Assembly (NCBI GenBank): GCA_020430865.1
Contig: JAGQIY010000124.1
Location: 1-8,236 of the forward strand
Length of the DNA stretch: 8,236 nucleotides
Direction: 5' to 3'
DNA from: Myxococcales bacterium
Lineage (GTDB): Bacteria > Myxococcota > Polyangia > Polyangiales > Polyangiaceae
The translations under genes and the position numbers were made by a program. The notes under the pieces were generated by a model. The model was not told the DNA's origin. It saw only the letters and a list, made by a program, of their open reading frames with translations, and ran no database searches. Numbering within the stretch: position 1 is the stretch's first letter; each line of letters opens with the position of its first letter. Shown here piece by piece: positions 1-7,050 of the stretch.

Positions 1-24
1 CGCTGAGCGGGCGCCGCGGCAGCG

Positions 25-747
25 TCAACGACGGCTAGCGGCGGAGCCCGGCGCTCCCTCACCCCCGAACCCGACGGCTCCGGGTGCGCCGCTGGCGGAT
101 CGCGACGCCTTGAGATGTTTCCCCGAGGCATCGTACAGCCGAGCCTGGAGCTCCTCGGCGGTTACCAGCTCGCACAGCGGCTCCAGGATCTCGAGCGCCA
201 TGTCGTGACGCTCCCGAGAGCTGGACGCGCAGCAGTCTTCCACCACCAGCACACGGAAGCCGCGATCGAAGGCGGCGAGCGCGGTGGCCAGGACCGCGTA
301 GTGAGTGACCACACCGGCGATAGCGAGTGTGTCGACTCCGCGCTTGTTGAGCCAGTATCCAAGGTTGCTGCTCTCGAAGGGCGAGAGCGTCTGCTTCCAG
401 AACACGTGCTCGTCCGCCGTGGGGATCAGCTCGGGAACCTGAGCGGTGCCTGCCGTCCCGCGCTCGAAGGCTGCGCTCTGAATCACGTAGGTCTCGAAGG
501 GGCTCAGCCGCCCACCCACCAGCTCGGGGTACCCCGACTCGAAGCCGTGGGCCACGAAGGCATAGTGCGGCTTCCCCTGGGGCAGGTCCCGCAGCTGCTC
601 CAGCAGCCAGCCCGCTCGCGCGCGGACCGCCTCGAAGCCTGCGATGACCTCCTCCGACTGACTGACCATGCGCCCGCCCCGGGCACACACGTCGTGCTGA
701 AAGTCGATGAACAGAACGCCCGTGTAGCGAACGTCGATGGACGCCAT
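25..747 (-). CDS. Isochorismatase-superfamily hydrolase lacking the catalytic Cys
   Basis: About 240 residues, near the usual 180-220 of the family plus a Gly/Ala/Ser-rich tail (about residue 210 on) that looks disordered. Seen: the first strand LFIDFQHDV with the family Asp at residue 15, the KQTLSPFESSNL block with the family Lys at residue 118, and the LAIAGVVTHYAV strand-turn. In nicotinamidases and other cysteine hydrolases the turn reads GVATDxCV; here the Cys position is Ala151 (codon GCG). True isochorismatases also lack this Cys (as I recall, Gly in EntB and Ser in PhzD), so a vinyl-ether hydrolase or another Cys-independent reaction is possible, as is loss of activity. No siderophore or phenazine genes are visible nearby, so the substrate is unknown. 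The start is placed at the ATG at 747 rather than one 48 bases upstream, because a G-rich ribosome site lies just before it and the family strand begins soon after. Likely cytoplasmic. Superfamily call strong, function open. Confidence 0.88.
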   Translation of the reverse strand: MASIDVRYTGVLFIDFQHDVCARGGRMVSQSEEVIAGFEAVRARAGWLLEQLRDLPQGKPHYAFVAHGFESGYPELVGGRLSPFETYVIQSAAFERGTAGTAQVPELIPTADEHVFWKQTLSPFESSNLGYWLNKRGVDTLAIAGVVTHYAVLATALAAFDRGFRVLVVEDCCASSSRERHDMALEILEPLCELVTAEELQARLYDASGKHLKASRSASGAPGAVGFGGEGAPGSAASRR

Positions 748-757
748 GCTCCCCCCC
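748..757 (-). promoter_or_regulatory. G-run ribosome binding site of the isochorismatase-like gene
   Basis: Read on the minus strand, a run of seven G followed by AGC directly precedes the ATG at 747. It supplies anti-Shine-Dalgarno pairing and favours this start over the in-frame ATG at 795. A homopolymeric G run is an unusual form of ribosome site and a possible slippage tract. Confidence 0.5.
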
Positions 758-768
758 AAACCCCGTCG

Positions 769-800
769 GTGACGGCGTGAAACCCCCGAGCTCACGTCAC
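769..800. promoter_or_regulatory. Dyad in the divergent spacer (possible operator)
   Basis: GTGACG at 769-774 is repeated inverted as CGTCAC at 795-800 with 20 bases between. An inner GTGA (777-780) also pairs with TCAC (792-795). The site lies in the 748-899 spacer between the two divergently transcribed genes, where a shared operator or overlapping promoters would sit. I found no convincing -35/-10 pair in this spacer. Short dyads are frequent in GC-rich DNA, so this is only a candidate. Confidence 0.25.
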
Positions 801-899
801 GGCGCTGCGCCGCGCGCCGCTAGCGTAGCGCGCCCCTGGCTCCCAGAAAAGCAACCCCCCGCGCGTCACAGTCCTGGCCCCACGGACGATGAGCCCGCC

Positions 900-1877
900 A
901 TGTCTGTCGGCACGTCGCCCCGTCTCGTCCTGGTCACCGTCATTGCTCTGGGGTTACTGGCTCCGAGCGGGCTCGCGCGCGGGGAGACCCGACGCAAGGC
1001 CTCGCGGAACGGGACGCCGGCGAGGGTGGAGCCGCCCAGGGGCTGGAGCGCGGCCTTCCCCAGCGTCCGCCGGGACCTGGAAGCCGGGAAGCCACTCGTC
1101 GTCCACGTCACGGTCCCGCTCTGCTCGAACGCCCAGATCGACTGCGGGGCCAGCTGGGCGGGGCAGCCGGGTCGGCTCTCCACGAACCTGTACTGGGGGG
1201 CCATCTTCGGCGCACGTCGCATCTTCGATGGCAAGCGCAGCGGCTGGGAGCGTGTGGAGGTCAGAAAGCAAGACGACGTTTACCTGGAGCGCGTGGTGTA
1301 CCGTCGCTATGTTTCCGCAAAGAAATGGCACCTCGAGCGCTGCGCCCGTGAGCAGAGTTCGGGCGCATGCCGGATCGAACAGCTGGTGGTCCTGCAGGCA
1401 GTCCACGGCAGCAAAATCGACCGCGCCATCGACGACCTCTGGAAGCACGCCACCGAGGGCGCCGAGATCAGCTTCGAGGACCCGCAGCGCCCCGAGGGCG
1501 AGCGACGGCGCACGGTGCCCGTGCAGGTCGCGGGCTACGCCGGACACAATCGACTGATGGATGGCAAGCGCCTGCCGACACCCGGACCCAAGAAGCGGGA
1601 GCACAGGTCCTCAGCGCACCCGGCGTTCGTCCTCGCCTGCTACTCCGACCGCTACTTCAGCGACTCCCTCGAGCGCGCTGGCTCGACGAACCTGGTCTCG
1701 ACTCAGACCTTGATGGCCCCGGAAGGCTATCTGATCGACGCCGTCGCCAAGGGCCTGGGCGAGAACGACAGCGACGTGCAGCTCACCGAGCGCGCGATCC
1801 GCACCTATGCCAGATGGCAGCGTATCAGCGTCGGCGAGGCGCGGCGTGTCTTCCGCGCGGCCAAGCCCGCAGGCTAG
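900..1877 (+). CDS. Exported protein of unknown function with clan CD-like His/Cys pair
   Basis: About 325 residues. Residues 1-26 are a typical signal peptide (Arg at 9, hydrophobic core LVLVTVIALGLLA, cleavage plausible after GLA), which is why I start at the ATG at 900 and not at the ATG at 777, which adds 41 residues of Pro/Arg-rich sequence. Three blocks stand out: VHVTVPLCSN followed by NLYWGAIFGARRIFD (about 69-110); a hydrophobic stretch ending GYAGHNRLMDG (about 207-222, His216); and AFVLACYSDRYF (about 243-253, Cys247), followed by LVSTQTLMAPEGY. From memory these resemble a widespread uncharacterised family with motifs like LCDN, NLYWGA, GHNGLMD and LMAPEAY. Hydrophobic strand then GH, and hydrophobic strand then AC about 31 residues later, is the active-site layout of clan CD (caspase/gingipain-like) peptidases; that link is my inference. 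Five cysteines (75, 82, 148, 157, 247) could allow disulfides outside the cytoplasm. Gene convincing, function unknown. Confidence 0.85.
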   Translation: MSVGTSPRLVLVTVIALGLLAPSGLARGETRRKASRNGTPARVEPPRGWSAAFPSVRRDLEAGKPLVVHVTVPLCSNAQIDCGASWAGQPGRLSTNLYWGAIFGARRIFDGKRSGWERVEVRKQDDVYLERVVYRRYVSAKKWHLERCAREQSSGACRIEQLVVLQAVHGSKIDRAIDDLWKHATEGAEISFEDPQRPEGERRRTVPVQVAGYAGHNRLMDGKRLPTPGPKKREHRSSAHPAFVLACYSDRYFSDSLERAGSTNLVSTQTLMAPEGYLIDAVAKGLGENDSDVQLTERAIRTYARWQRISVGEARRVFRAAKPAG

Positions 1878-1880
1878 GCC
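1859..1880. terminator. Hairpin spanning both convergent stop codons (candidate bidirectional terminator)
   Basis: Left arm GGCCAAGCC (1859-1867), loop CGCA, right arm GGCTAGGCC (1872-1880): eight of nine pairs with one A-A mismatch. It covers the overlapping stop codons of the exported-protein gene and tag. Its symmetry fits termination from both sides. No T-run follows on either strand, so it is not a canonical intrinsic terminator. Confidence 0.4.
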
Positions 1881-2506
1881 AGGGCGGCTCGCGCTGCCTC
1901 GACCCGTGCCCGCGCCGGGCAGCCTTCCACATGGTCGTTCACGAGGCCCATCGCCTGCATGAACGCGTAGACCGTCGTGGGCCCCACGAAGGTGAACCCT
2001 CGCTGCTTGAGCGCCTTGCTCAGCGCCACGGACTCCGGTGTCTTCGAGAGCTCGAGTAGCGCCCGCTTCGTGCAGCGCCTGGGCCGGGTTCGGGGGTGAG
2101 GCGCATGGTCTCGCACGAACGAGAGCAGCGAACCGTGCTCCTTCACCAGCTCCAGCGTGCGCCGAGCGTTGTTGATGGTCGACTCGATCTTCCCTCGGTG
2201 GCGCACGATGCCCGCGTCGCCCAGCAGGCGCTCGACGTCCCGCTGCTCGAAGCGCGCGACCTTGGCAAAGTCGAACCCTTTGAAAGCCTTGCGGAAATTG
2301 TCTCGCTTGTTGAGTATCGTCAGCCAGCTTAGCCCTGACTGAAAACCCTCCAGGCAGAGCTTCTCGAAGAGCCGCGTATCGTCGGTCACCGGAAACCCCC
2401 ACTCCGTGTCGTGGTAGCGCTGGTAGATCTCAGGCTGCGCACCCCACCAGCAGCGCACCACGCCGTCGTCTCCCCGCACCAAACCCTCTGCCAGGCGAGT
2501 CATCAC
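1874..2506 (-). CDS. tag: DNA-3-methyladenine glycosylase I
   Basis: A 210-residue, full-length member of the Tag family, which excises 3-methyladenine from alkylated DNA and starts base excision repair in the cytoplasm. Seen: RCWW at the N-terminus, YHDTEWG, EGFQSGLSW, GFTFVGPTTVYAFMQAMG and NDHVEGCP near the C-terminus. The zinc-site residues map as Cys19, His32, His192 and Cys196, with spacings of 13 and 4 that match Cys4/His17 and His175/Cys179 of the E. coli enzyme. Glu53 and Trp61 fall where E. coli Glu38 and Trp46 lie, so the enzyme looks intact. It starts with a double ATG (2506 and 2503); the first is used here and the true one is uncertain by one codon, with no strong ribosome site. 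It lies 89 bp downstream of rimK on the same strand and its stop overlaps that of the convergent exported-protein gene. No ada or alkB-like neighbour is visible. Identification is secure. Confidence 0.97.
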   Translation of the reverse strand: MMTRLAEGLVRGDDGVVRCWWGAQPEIYQRYHDTEWGFPVTDDTRLFEKLCLEGFQSGLSWLTILNKRDNFRKAFKGFDFAKVARFEQRDVERLLGDAGIVRHRGKIESTINNARRTLELVKEHGSLLSFVRDHAPHPRTRPRRCTKRALLELSKTPESVALSKALKQRGFTFVGPTTVYAFMQAMGLVNDHVEGCPARARVEAARAALA

Positions 2507-2552
2507 GCGACGCTATCACCACGCCGAAGCCGGGACAGCACTCGCGCGTTCC

Positions 2553-2578
2553 GCTCCTGCCACGGCGCTGGCAGGAGC
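2553..2578. terminator. Perfect 10-bp hairpin between rimK and tag
   Basis: GCTCCTGCCA (2553-2562), six-base loop CGGCGC, then TGGCAGGAGC (2569-2578): a perfect, GC-rich inverted repeat 17 bases past the rimK stop codon. This is the strongest stem in any gap of the window. Position and strength fit a transcription terminator or mRNA 3'-end stabiliser for rimK. No T-run follows on the minus strand, so Rho-independent activity is uncertain. It could also act as a leader structure ahead of tag. Confidence 0.5.
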
Positions 2579-2595
2579 CGACGCTCTTGCGCGGG

Positions 2596-3501
2596 CTAGC
2601 CCTTGCCCTTGGTCTTCGTCTTGTTGTGCTTGGCGTTGGCTTCGATGAACTCGATGATCTTCGTCGCGACGTCGACCTGGGTCGCCTTCTCGACCCCCTC
2701 GAGGCCGGGCGACGAGTTGACCTCCATCACCACGGGACCCGTGTTCGAGCGCAGCATGTCCACGCCGCAGACGTTGAGGCCCATGGCCTTCGCCGAGGCG
2801 AGCGCCGTCGCGCGCTCGACGCTGGTCAATTTGACCGCGTTCGCGCTGCCGCCACGGTGCAGGTTGGAGCGGAACTCCCCCTCCGCGCCCTTGCGCTGCA
2901 TCGCGGCCACCACCTTCTCGCCGATCACGAACGCTCGGACGTCGGAGCCTCCGGCCTCCTTGATGAACTGCTGCACCAGGATGTTCACGCCTGCTCCGCG
3001 GAACGCCTCGACGACGGACTTCGCCGAGCGCGAAGTGTCCGCGAGCACGACCCCGATGCCCTGAGTGCCTTCCAGCAGCTTGATCACGACCGGCGCACCG
3101 CCCACCGTCTCGATGATCTCGTGGCTGAAGCGAGACTCATGGGCGAAGGTGGTGTTCGGCAGCCCGATCCCCTTGCGCGCCAGGAGCTGCATCGAGCGCA
3201 GCTTGTCCCGAGAGCGACCGATCGCCACCGACTCGTTGAGCGGATAGGTGCCGATCATCTCGAACTGTCGCAGCACCGCGAGCCCGTAGAAGGTGACCGA
3301 CGCCCCGATGCGAGGGATCACCGCGTCGTAGTACTCGAGCTCCTTGCCCTTGTAGAAGAGCGACGACCCCGACGCCTTGATGTTCAGGTAACACTTGAGC
3401 GTGTCGATGATATCGAGTTCATGGCCCCGCGCCTCCGCAGCCTCCTTGATGCGCTGGTGGGAGTAGAGCGCGGCGTTTCGAGCCAACATCGCAATCTTCA
3501 C
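2596..3501 (-). CDS. rimK: Ribosomal protein S6 glutamate ligase (RimK, ATP-grasp)
   Basis: 301 residues against 300 in E. coli RimK, which uses ATP to add glutamate to the C-terminus of ribosomal protein S6 and can make poly-glutamate. The start is GTG at 3501, chosen because the protein then begins MKIAMLARN as in RimK and a strong GAGGAAGGGG ribosome site sits six bases upstream; in-frame sequence further upstream is Arg/Pro-rich and unlike the family. Seen: the N-terminal domain with [11 protein letters not shown] and [16 protein letters not shown], then the ATP-grasp fold with [16 protein letters not shown] (Lys141 for ATP), FRSNLHRGG (210-218), Asp248, and [12 protein letters not shown] (Glu260 and Asn262 for metal). 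These numbers coincide with the E. coli residues as I recall them, without a gap. The C-terminus ends in a short Lys-rich tail (about 291-301), unlike E. coli. No rimB-type protease or S6 gene is in view. Upstream lies the TPR-peptidase gene, 154 bp away on the same strand; downstream is tag. Confidence 0.97.
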   Translation of the reverse strand: MKIAMLARNAALYSHQRIKEAAEARGHELDIIDTLKCYLNIKASGSSLFYKGKELEYYDAVIPRIGASVTFYGLAVLRQFEMIGTYPLNESVAIGRSRDKLRSMQLLARKGIGLPNTTFAHESRFSHEIIETVGGAPVVIKLLEGTQGIGVVLADTSRSAKSVVEAFRGAGVNILVQQFIKEAGGSDVRAFVIGEKVVAAMQRKGAEGEFRSNLHRGGSANAVKLTSVERATALASAKAMGLNVCGVDMLRSNTGPVVMEVNSSPGLEGVEKATQVDVATKIIEFIEANAKHNKTKTKGKG

Positions 3502-3507
3502 AGGACG

Positions 3508-3517
3508 CCCCTTCCTC
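3508..3517 (-). promoter_or_regulatory. Ribosome binding site fixing the rimK GTG start
   Basis: On the minus strand the site reads GAGGAAGGGG and lies six bases before the GTG at 3501. It is the clearest Shine-Dalgarno sequence in the window. It settles the choice of the non-ATG start over an in-frame ATG four codons further in, which would remove the first residues of the nucleotide-binding domain. Confidence 0.8.
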
Positions 3518-3577
3518 GGAAATGTGGGCGACAGCGTATCAGACGCTCGGCCGCGAGTCTGCACTGTGAACATGGCT

Positions 3578-3605
3578 AGGCAGAAATGCCTCGCAGCGAG
3601 CGAGG
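3578..3605 (-). terminator. Two overlapping hairpins in the TPR-peptidase/rimK gap
   Basis: Read on the minus strand, a perfect 6-bp stem CCTCGC-TCGCT-GCGAGG (3605 down to 3589) is followed by CATTTCTGCC. A second perfect 5-bp stem AGGCA-TTTC-TGCCT (3591 down to 3578) reuses the last three bases of the first, so the two cannot fully form together. The first, with T-rich bases after it, could terminate the TPR-peptidase transcript about 50 bases past its stop. Alternatively the pair could be part of the rimK leader. Both stems are short. Confidence 0.35.
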
Positions 3606-3655
3606 TTCGACGTGGAGCCGCGGGATCCGCCAATTCCCCAAGGAAATATTCGAGG

Positions 3656-6586
3656 CTACTTGCTCGCCTCGGACAGTACGGACTTGGCGAGCTTCCGGTG
3701 CTTGGCCGCCTGCTTGGGGTTCGGCACCGCGGCATAGGCGCGAGCGAGCAGATCGTGGACCTTCGCCTGATCCTTCGGCCGACCTGGACACAGCAGTGCC
3801 GACTGCCCCTCGAAGATAGCCCGAGGCACCATCTTGGAGGCCAGCAACACCTCGCCGAAGACGCGGTGCGTATCCATGCCCTCGACGTCCGCCCAGGTCG
3901 CCGCTTCCCCCGCGGCCCGCGCCTCCGCCAGCTGCTTCTTCTCGAGCAGGCGCTCCATCAAGCGCCGGTAGACGCGCGGGTCGTGCTGCTCGAGCTTCGC
4001 CAGCTTCTTCAGCGCATCGAGCTCCGCGGCGTGGTCCTTCTGCTTGCTCGCCAGGTCGACCAGCGCCTGCAGCGGCTCCGCCATGCTCGGATCGAGCCGA
4101 TGGGCTGCCTGGAGCTCCGCCTTCATACCGGCGACGTCACCAGTCCCCTCGGCGAGATCGGCCAGCGCCATGCGCACGCTGTAGCCGTCGTTGCCGTCCG
4201 CGATCAGCTGCTCGAGCAGGCGCTTCGCGCCGCGAGCGTCGCGCTTGGCCATGGCGATGCGCGCCTGGATGTAGATCGCGTCCGGGAACTTGGGGTCGAT
4301 CTTCAGCGCTGCCGCCAGCGTGGCTTCGGCTTGCTTGGCCTTGCCGTGGCGCAGCAGAGCCAGGGCGTAGGTGGTCTGAGCCTTCGCGCTCTTCGGGTCC
4401 TTGGTGGCAGCCTCCTCCGCAGCCTCGAAGGGGCCCGTGCGCGTGATCGGCATGAACTGCTTCTTGTACCGTCCGAGGAGCTTCGAGGTGAACGCCGCGA
4501 ACTCTCGATCCAGCTCGGTGCTGTCCTTGCCCAGCGCCTGCTTGAGCACCTCCGGCGTGCGCTTTCCCTCGCCCCACAGCTCGAGCATCTGATTGAGCTT
4601 GGCGCGCCCGTACTTCTCGCCAAGCATGACCAGGATCTGGCTCGACGCGTAGTAGGCGGTCGCGATGTCGCTGAGCTCCTCGGCGCGGGTGAACGCCTTG
4701 TTCATGTTGCCTAGCTTTGGCAGGCGATCGTCTCGCAGCGCCGAGTACAAGTCCTGGTCCTGCTCTCGCTGCCACTCCGGGCGCGCGACGATGGTCTCGT
4801 ACTCCGCCATGCCCTCGGTGAACCAGCGCGGCACGTGGCTCTTGCTCATTTGTATGTGGAAAACATGAGCCAGCTCATGCCACACCGTCATACCAACGTT
4901 GAAGGTCTCGTTCTTCGGGCTCATGCTCGCCAGCGTCTTGCCGAAGCAAACGCCCTGAATCGCCGTCCCCGGCAGTCCGCTGGTGCGGATGGCGAAGTCC
5001 TGCCGATCGGCATACAGCTCGACGCCGATCGGCTGACTCGGGGTGAACCCGTAGTACTTCACCATGGCCTTCCAGGCGTCACGCATCAGACCTGGAATGT
5101 AGCGCTCGAGTATCGCCCGCTCGTCCTTGTGATAGCGGAAGGTGTACTGCCCTTCCTTCACCGTCACGTACTCCGTCGGGATCGTCTTCTCGTAGAGGTT
5201 CAGCGTGTTGTAGACGCGAACGTTGAAGCCGTCCTTGTCGAACGCCGACTGGAGCGCCTTCAGTCCAGCGGCGTCGTCTCCCGCGCGGATCAAGTTCAGC
5301 CCCAGCTGGGCCTCGGCCTTGGCGTCCTCGGAGTCGATCTTCAGGGCCTCGCGCATCATCGCCACGATCTCGTCGTAGCGGTGCTCCCACTCCGCGTACT
5401 CCCCGATGATCTGATACATCCGCGAGTACTGCGGGTTCAGCTTCAGGACGCGCCTCTTGGCCTTCTGGAAGCCCGCATCATCATCCGCAAGGAAGCGCAC
5501 TGCGGCCTTGAGGCTGAGCAGGTCGAGATCCCGGGGGTTGAACTTCAGGCCATCGTCCAGGTGCTTGTCCGCGTCGGCCAGCTCCATGTCGCGCAGGTTG
5601 ATCCCGGCGAGCACGAAGTGGGCGTTGCCGAGCTTCGGATTGACCTTCAGCGCCTGGTTCACCAGCCGCACCGCAGCGTCGAAGTCCAGCGCCTGCGCCA
5701 GCTTCACGTGGGCCATCCAGACCAGCGCCTCGGGGTGATTCGGGGCTTGCTGCAGCACCTCTTTGATGACCTCCTCGGCGTGTCCGGGATCGTACTTCTC
5801 GAGGAACAGCTCGGCGCGCCAGAGCAGGGTCTGGATGTCCCCGGTCTTCGCGCGCTCCGCCTGGTTGAAGGCGTCGTTCGCGTCCTGGGGCGCTCGCAGC
5901 AGGTGGGCGGCGCGCCCGACCATCGCCAGACCGGCCGCGTCGGTCTCGGTGATCTTGTCGCTGTTGTAGTCCTCGATCAGCGTCATCAGAGGCGCTTCGG
6001 CCTCGCTCCGCTTGCCTTTTTCCAGGAGGATTTCCCCCTGGAGCAGCCGAGCGGCCCGCGCCTCGGGTTCCTTCTCGACCGTCTCGAGCAGAGCGAGCGC
6101 CTCGTCGAGCTTGCCCTCGTGGCGCAGGGCCTTCGCGCCGTAGGTCGTCGCCTCGGCCTTGAACTGCTTGTCCTTCGCGGCGCTCTTCGCGGCCTTCAGC
6201 GCATCGTCATAGCGCCCGGTCAGCACCAGGAGCTCGGCCAGACGGGTCTCCGCCTCGGCTCTGTGCTTGCCCACCAGCGCCGCCCGCAGGTTCGCTTCGG
6301 CGTCGGCATAGTTGCTCTTGTGCAGCAGCTCCTTGCCCTGCTCGAGCGCCTTGGCGGGGTTGCGCGGCGGCTTGGCCGAGGCAGCCTTGGCGGTCTTGCT
6401 CGGCGTGGCTGGCTGGGCATGGGCTCCAGCGCAGGCGCAGGTTGAGCCTGCCAGGGCACTGCACAGCAGGAGCAGCGAGGTCAAAGGCCGCGCGCGGGGA
6501 CCGCGGCGCGGCGCGCGGGCGACCCGAGGACGACTGGGCCGAGCCGCCAAGGGCACGAACTGCAAGAAGCTGAGGGACGACTGCAT
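3656..6586 (-). CDS. Exported TPR protein with a central HEXXH metallopeptidase domain
   Basis: About 976 residues. After an Arg-rich n-region (about 15-33) a hydrophobic core [13 protein letters not shown] (35-47) and an AHA cleavage site (55-57) mark a Sec signal peptide. Residues 76-460 are helical TPR-like repeats, for example [25 protein letters not shown] and [17 protein letters not shown]. The middle (about 470-700) carries WHELAHVFH (His570, Glu571, His574) and [10 protein letters not shown] (Glu591), the zinc and catalytic layout of gluzincin, peptidase MA-like enzymes. More TPRs follow (about 730-960). It is therefore probably a cell-envelope or periplasmic zinc peptidase on a protein-interaction scaffold; substrate unknown. 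The reading frame stays open to 6904, but that would overlap the divergent gene and run through non-family sequence, so the ATG at 6586 is the best start. Its ribosome site is weak and the start is the least certain in the window. Transcribed away from the YbjQ pair and toward rimK. I do not recognise a named gene. Confidence 0.88.
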   Translation of the reverse strand: MQSSLSFLQFVPLAARPSRPRVARAPRRGPRARPLTSLLLLCSALAGSTCACAGAHAQPATPSKTAKAASAKPPRNPAKALEQGKELLHKSNYADAEANLRAALVGKHRAEAETRLAELLVLTGRYDDALKAAKSAAKDKQFKAEATTYGAKALRHEGKLDEALALLETVEKEPEARAARLLQGEILLEKGKRSEAEAPLMTLIEDYNSDKITETDAAGLAMVGRAAHLLRAPQDANDAFNQAERAKTGDIQTLLWRAELFLEKYDPGHAEEVIKEVLQQAPNHPEALVWMAHVKLAQALDFDAAVRLVNQALKVNPKLGNAHFVLAGINLRDMELADADKHLDDGLKFNPRDLDLLSLKAAVRFLADDDAGFQKAKRRVLKLNPQYSRMYQIIGEYAEWEHRYDEIVAMMREALKIDSEDAKAEAQLGLNLIRAGDDAAGLKALQSAFDKDGFNVRVYNTLNLYEKTIPTEYVTVKEGQYTFRYHKDERAILERYIPGLMRDAWKAMVKYYGFTPSQPIGVELYADRQDFAIRTSGLPGTAIQGVCFGKTLASMSPKNETFNVGMTVWHELAHVFHIQMSKSHVPRWFTEGMAEYETIVARPEWQREQDQDLYSALRDDRLPKLGNMNKAFTRAEELSDIATAYYASSQILVMLGEKYGRAKLNQMLELWGEGKRTPEVLKQALGKDSTELDREFAAFTSKLLGRYKKQFMPITRTGPFEAAEEAATKDPKSAKAQTTYALALLRHGKAKQAEATLAAALKIDPKFPDAIYIQARIAMAKRDARGAKRLLEQLIADGNDGYSVRMALADLAEGTGDVAGMKAELQAAHRLDPSMAEPLQALVDLASKQKDHAAELDALKKLAKLEQHDPRVYRRLMERLLEKKQLAEARAAGEAATWADVEGMDTHRVFGEVLLASKMVPRAIFEGQSALLCPGRPKDQAKVHDLLARAYAAVPNPKQAAKHRKLAKSVLSEASK

Positions 6587-6724
6587 CAAACGCTCGAACA
6601 CCCCGGAATACTGTCGGAGCCGTGGGGGTGAGGCCAGCGCGGATTCCCGGCCCGCGCCCCGCTCGGACAGCGAGCGCGAATCTGCGCGCCGGCTCGCGCC
6701 GGGTCGTGCAATATCGAGCGACGT
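6587..6724. promoter_or_regulatory. Divergent intergenic region between the TPR peptidase and the YbjQ pair
   Basis: 138 bp that must hold the promoters of both divergent units. It contains a perfect 6-bp dyad, CGCTCG-GACAG-CGAGCG (6660-6676), and a direct repeat GCGCCGG at about 6686-6701. A small AT-richer patch (GCAATATC, 6709-6716) sits just before the ybjQ-like start and could be part of a -10 element, but no matching -35 is visible. No regulator can be named. Confidence 0.3.
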
Positions 6725-7048
6725 ATGATCGTCGTGAACACCGAGAGCGTGGCCGGGTATCGCATTCAGAAGGTGCTGGGGCTCGTCCAGGGTAACACCG
6801 TGCGAGCCAAGAACTTTGGCCGCGACTTCCTGGCTGGCTTGAAGAACATCGTGGGTGGGGAGCTCTCGGAGTACACCGAGCTGCTCACGGAGTCGCGTCA
6901 GCAAGCCACCCAGCGCATGCTGGACGAGGCCGTGCGTCTCGGTGCGAACGCCGTGATCAATGTTCGCTATTCCACCAGCGCCGTCACGGCTGGCGCAGCC
7001 GAGCTCTACGCGTACGGCACGGCAGTGCAGATCGTCCCGGAGGGTTGA
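6725..7048 (+). CDS. YbjQ/UPF0145-family protein (heavy-metal-binding-domain annotation)
   Basis: 107 residues, the same length as E. coli YbjQ. Seen: the family pattern GLVQGNTVRAKNFGRDFLAG followed by IVGGELSEYTELLTESRQQA (about 41-60), then ARLGANAVINVRY-like sequence (LGANAVINVRYST, about 74-86) and a closing AYGTAVQIV strand. Members are small cytoplasmic oligomers, pentameric in solved structures as I recall; databases label them as putative heavy-metal-binding, but there are no cysteines here and only weak support for metal binding. Physiological role unknown. The ATG at 6725 is the family start; the ribosome site (GAGCG just upstream) is weak. Its stop codon overlaps the next start in TGATG, so it is first in a coupled pair with a second family member. 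Family call secure, function not. Confidence 0.92.
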   Translation: MIVVNTESVAGYRIQKVLGLVQGNTVRAKNFGRDFLAGLKNIVGGELSEYTELLTESRQQATQRMLDEAVRLGANAVINVRYSTSAVTAGAAELYAYGTAVQIVPEG

Positions 7049-7050
7049 TG
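7039..7050 (+). promoter_or_regulatory. Translational coupling site between the two YbjQ-family genes
   Basis: A GGAGGG ribosome site (7039-7044) inside the end of the first gene is followed by TTG and then TGATG-type overlap: the stop TGA (7046-7048) shares its A with the ATG at 7048. The in-frame TTG at 7045 would leave no spacer from the ribosome site, so ATG is preferred. The arrangement implies translation of the second gene follows that of the first. Confidence 0.75.

Noticed and set aside
115..780. Plus-strand open frame (221 codons) opposite the isochorismatase-like gene
   Set aside because: The minus strand has coherent family motifs in order; the plus translation has none.
2587..3579. 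Plus-strand open frame (330 codons) opposite rimK
   Set aside because: It lies across a gene whose catalytic residues match RimK throughout. The translation is Arg/Asp/His-rich and low in family-like patterns.
3524..4714. Plus-strand open frame (396 codons) across the rimK-TPR gap and the TPR 3' end
   Set aside because: Mostly antisense to real coding sequence, with Arg/Leu/Gln-biased composition and no ribosome site of note.
4835..6445. Long plus-strand open frame (536 codons) opposite the TPR-peptidase gene
   Set aside because: It is antisense to a gene with clear signal peptide, TPR and HEXXH motifs. Its translation is rich in Arg, Leu, Val and His with no recognisable domain, the usual shadow of a GC-rich gene.
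6587..6904. N-terminal extension of the TPR-peptidase frame up to an ATG at 6904
   Set aside because: It would precede the signal peptide by over 100 residues and overlap the divergent ybjQ-like coding sequence. The added residues are a shadow of that gene.
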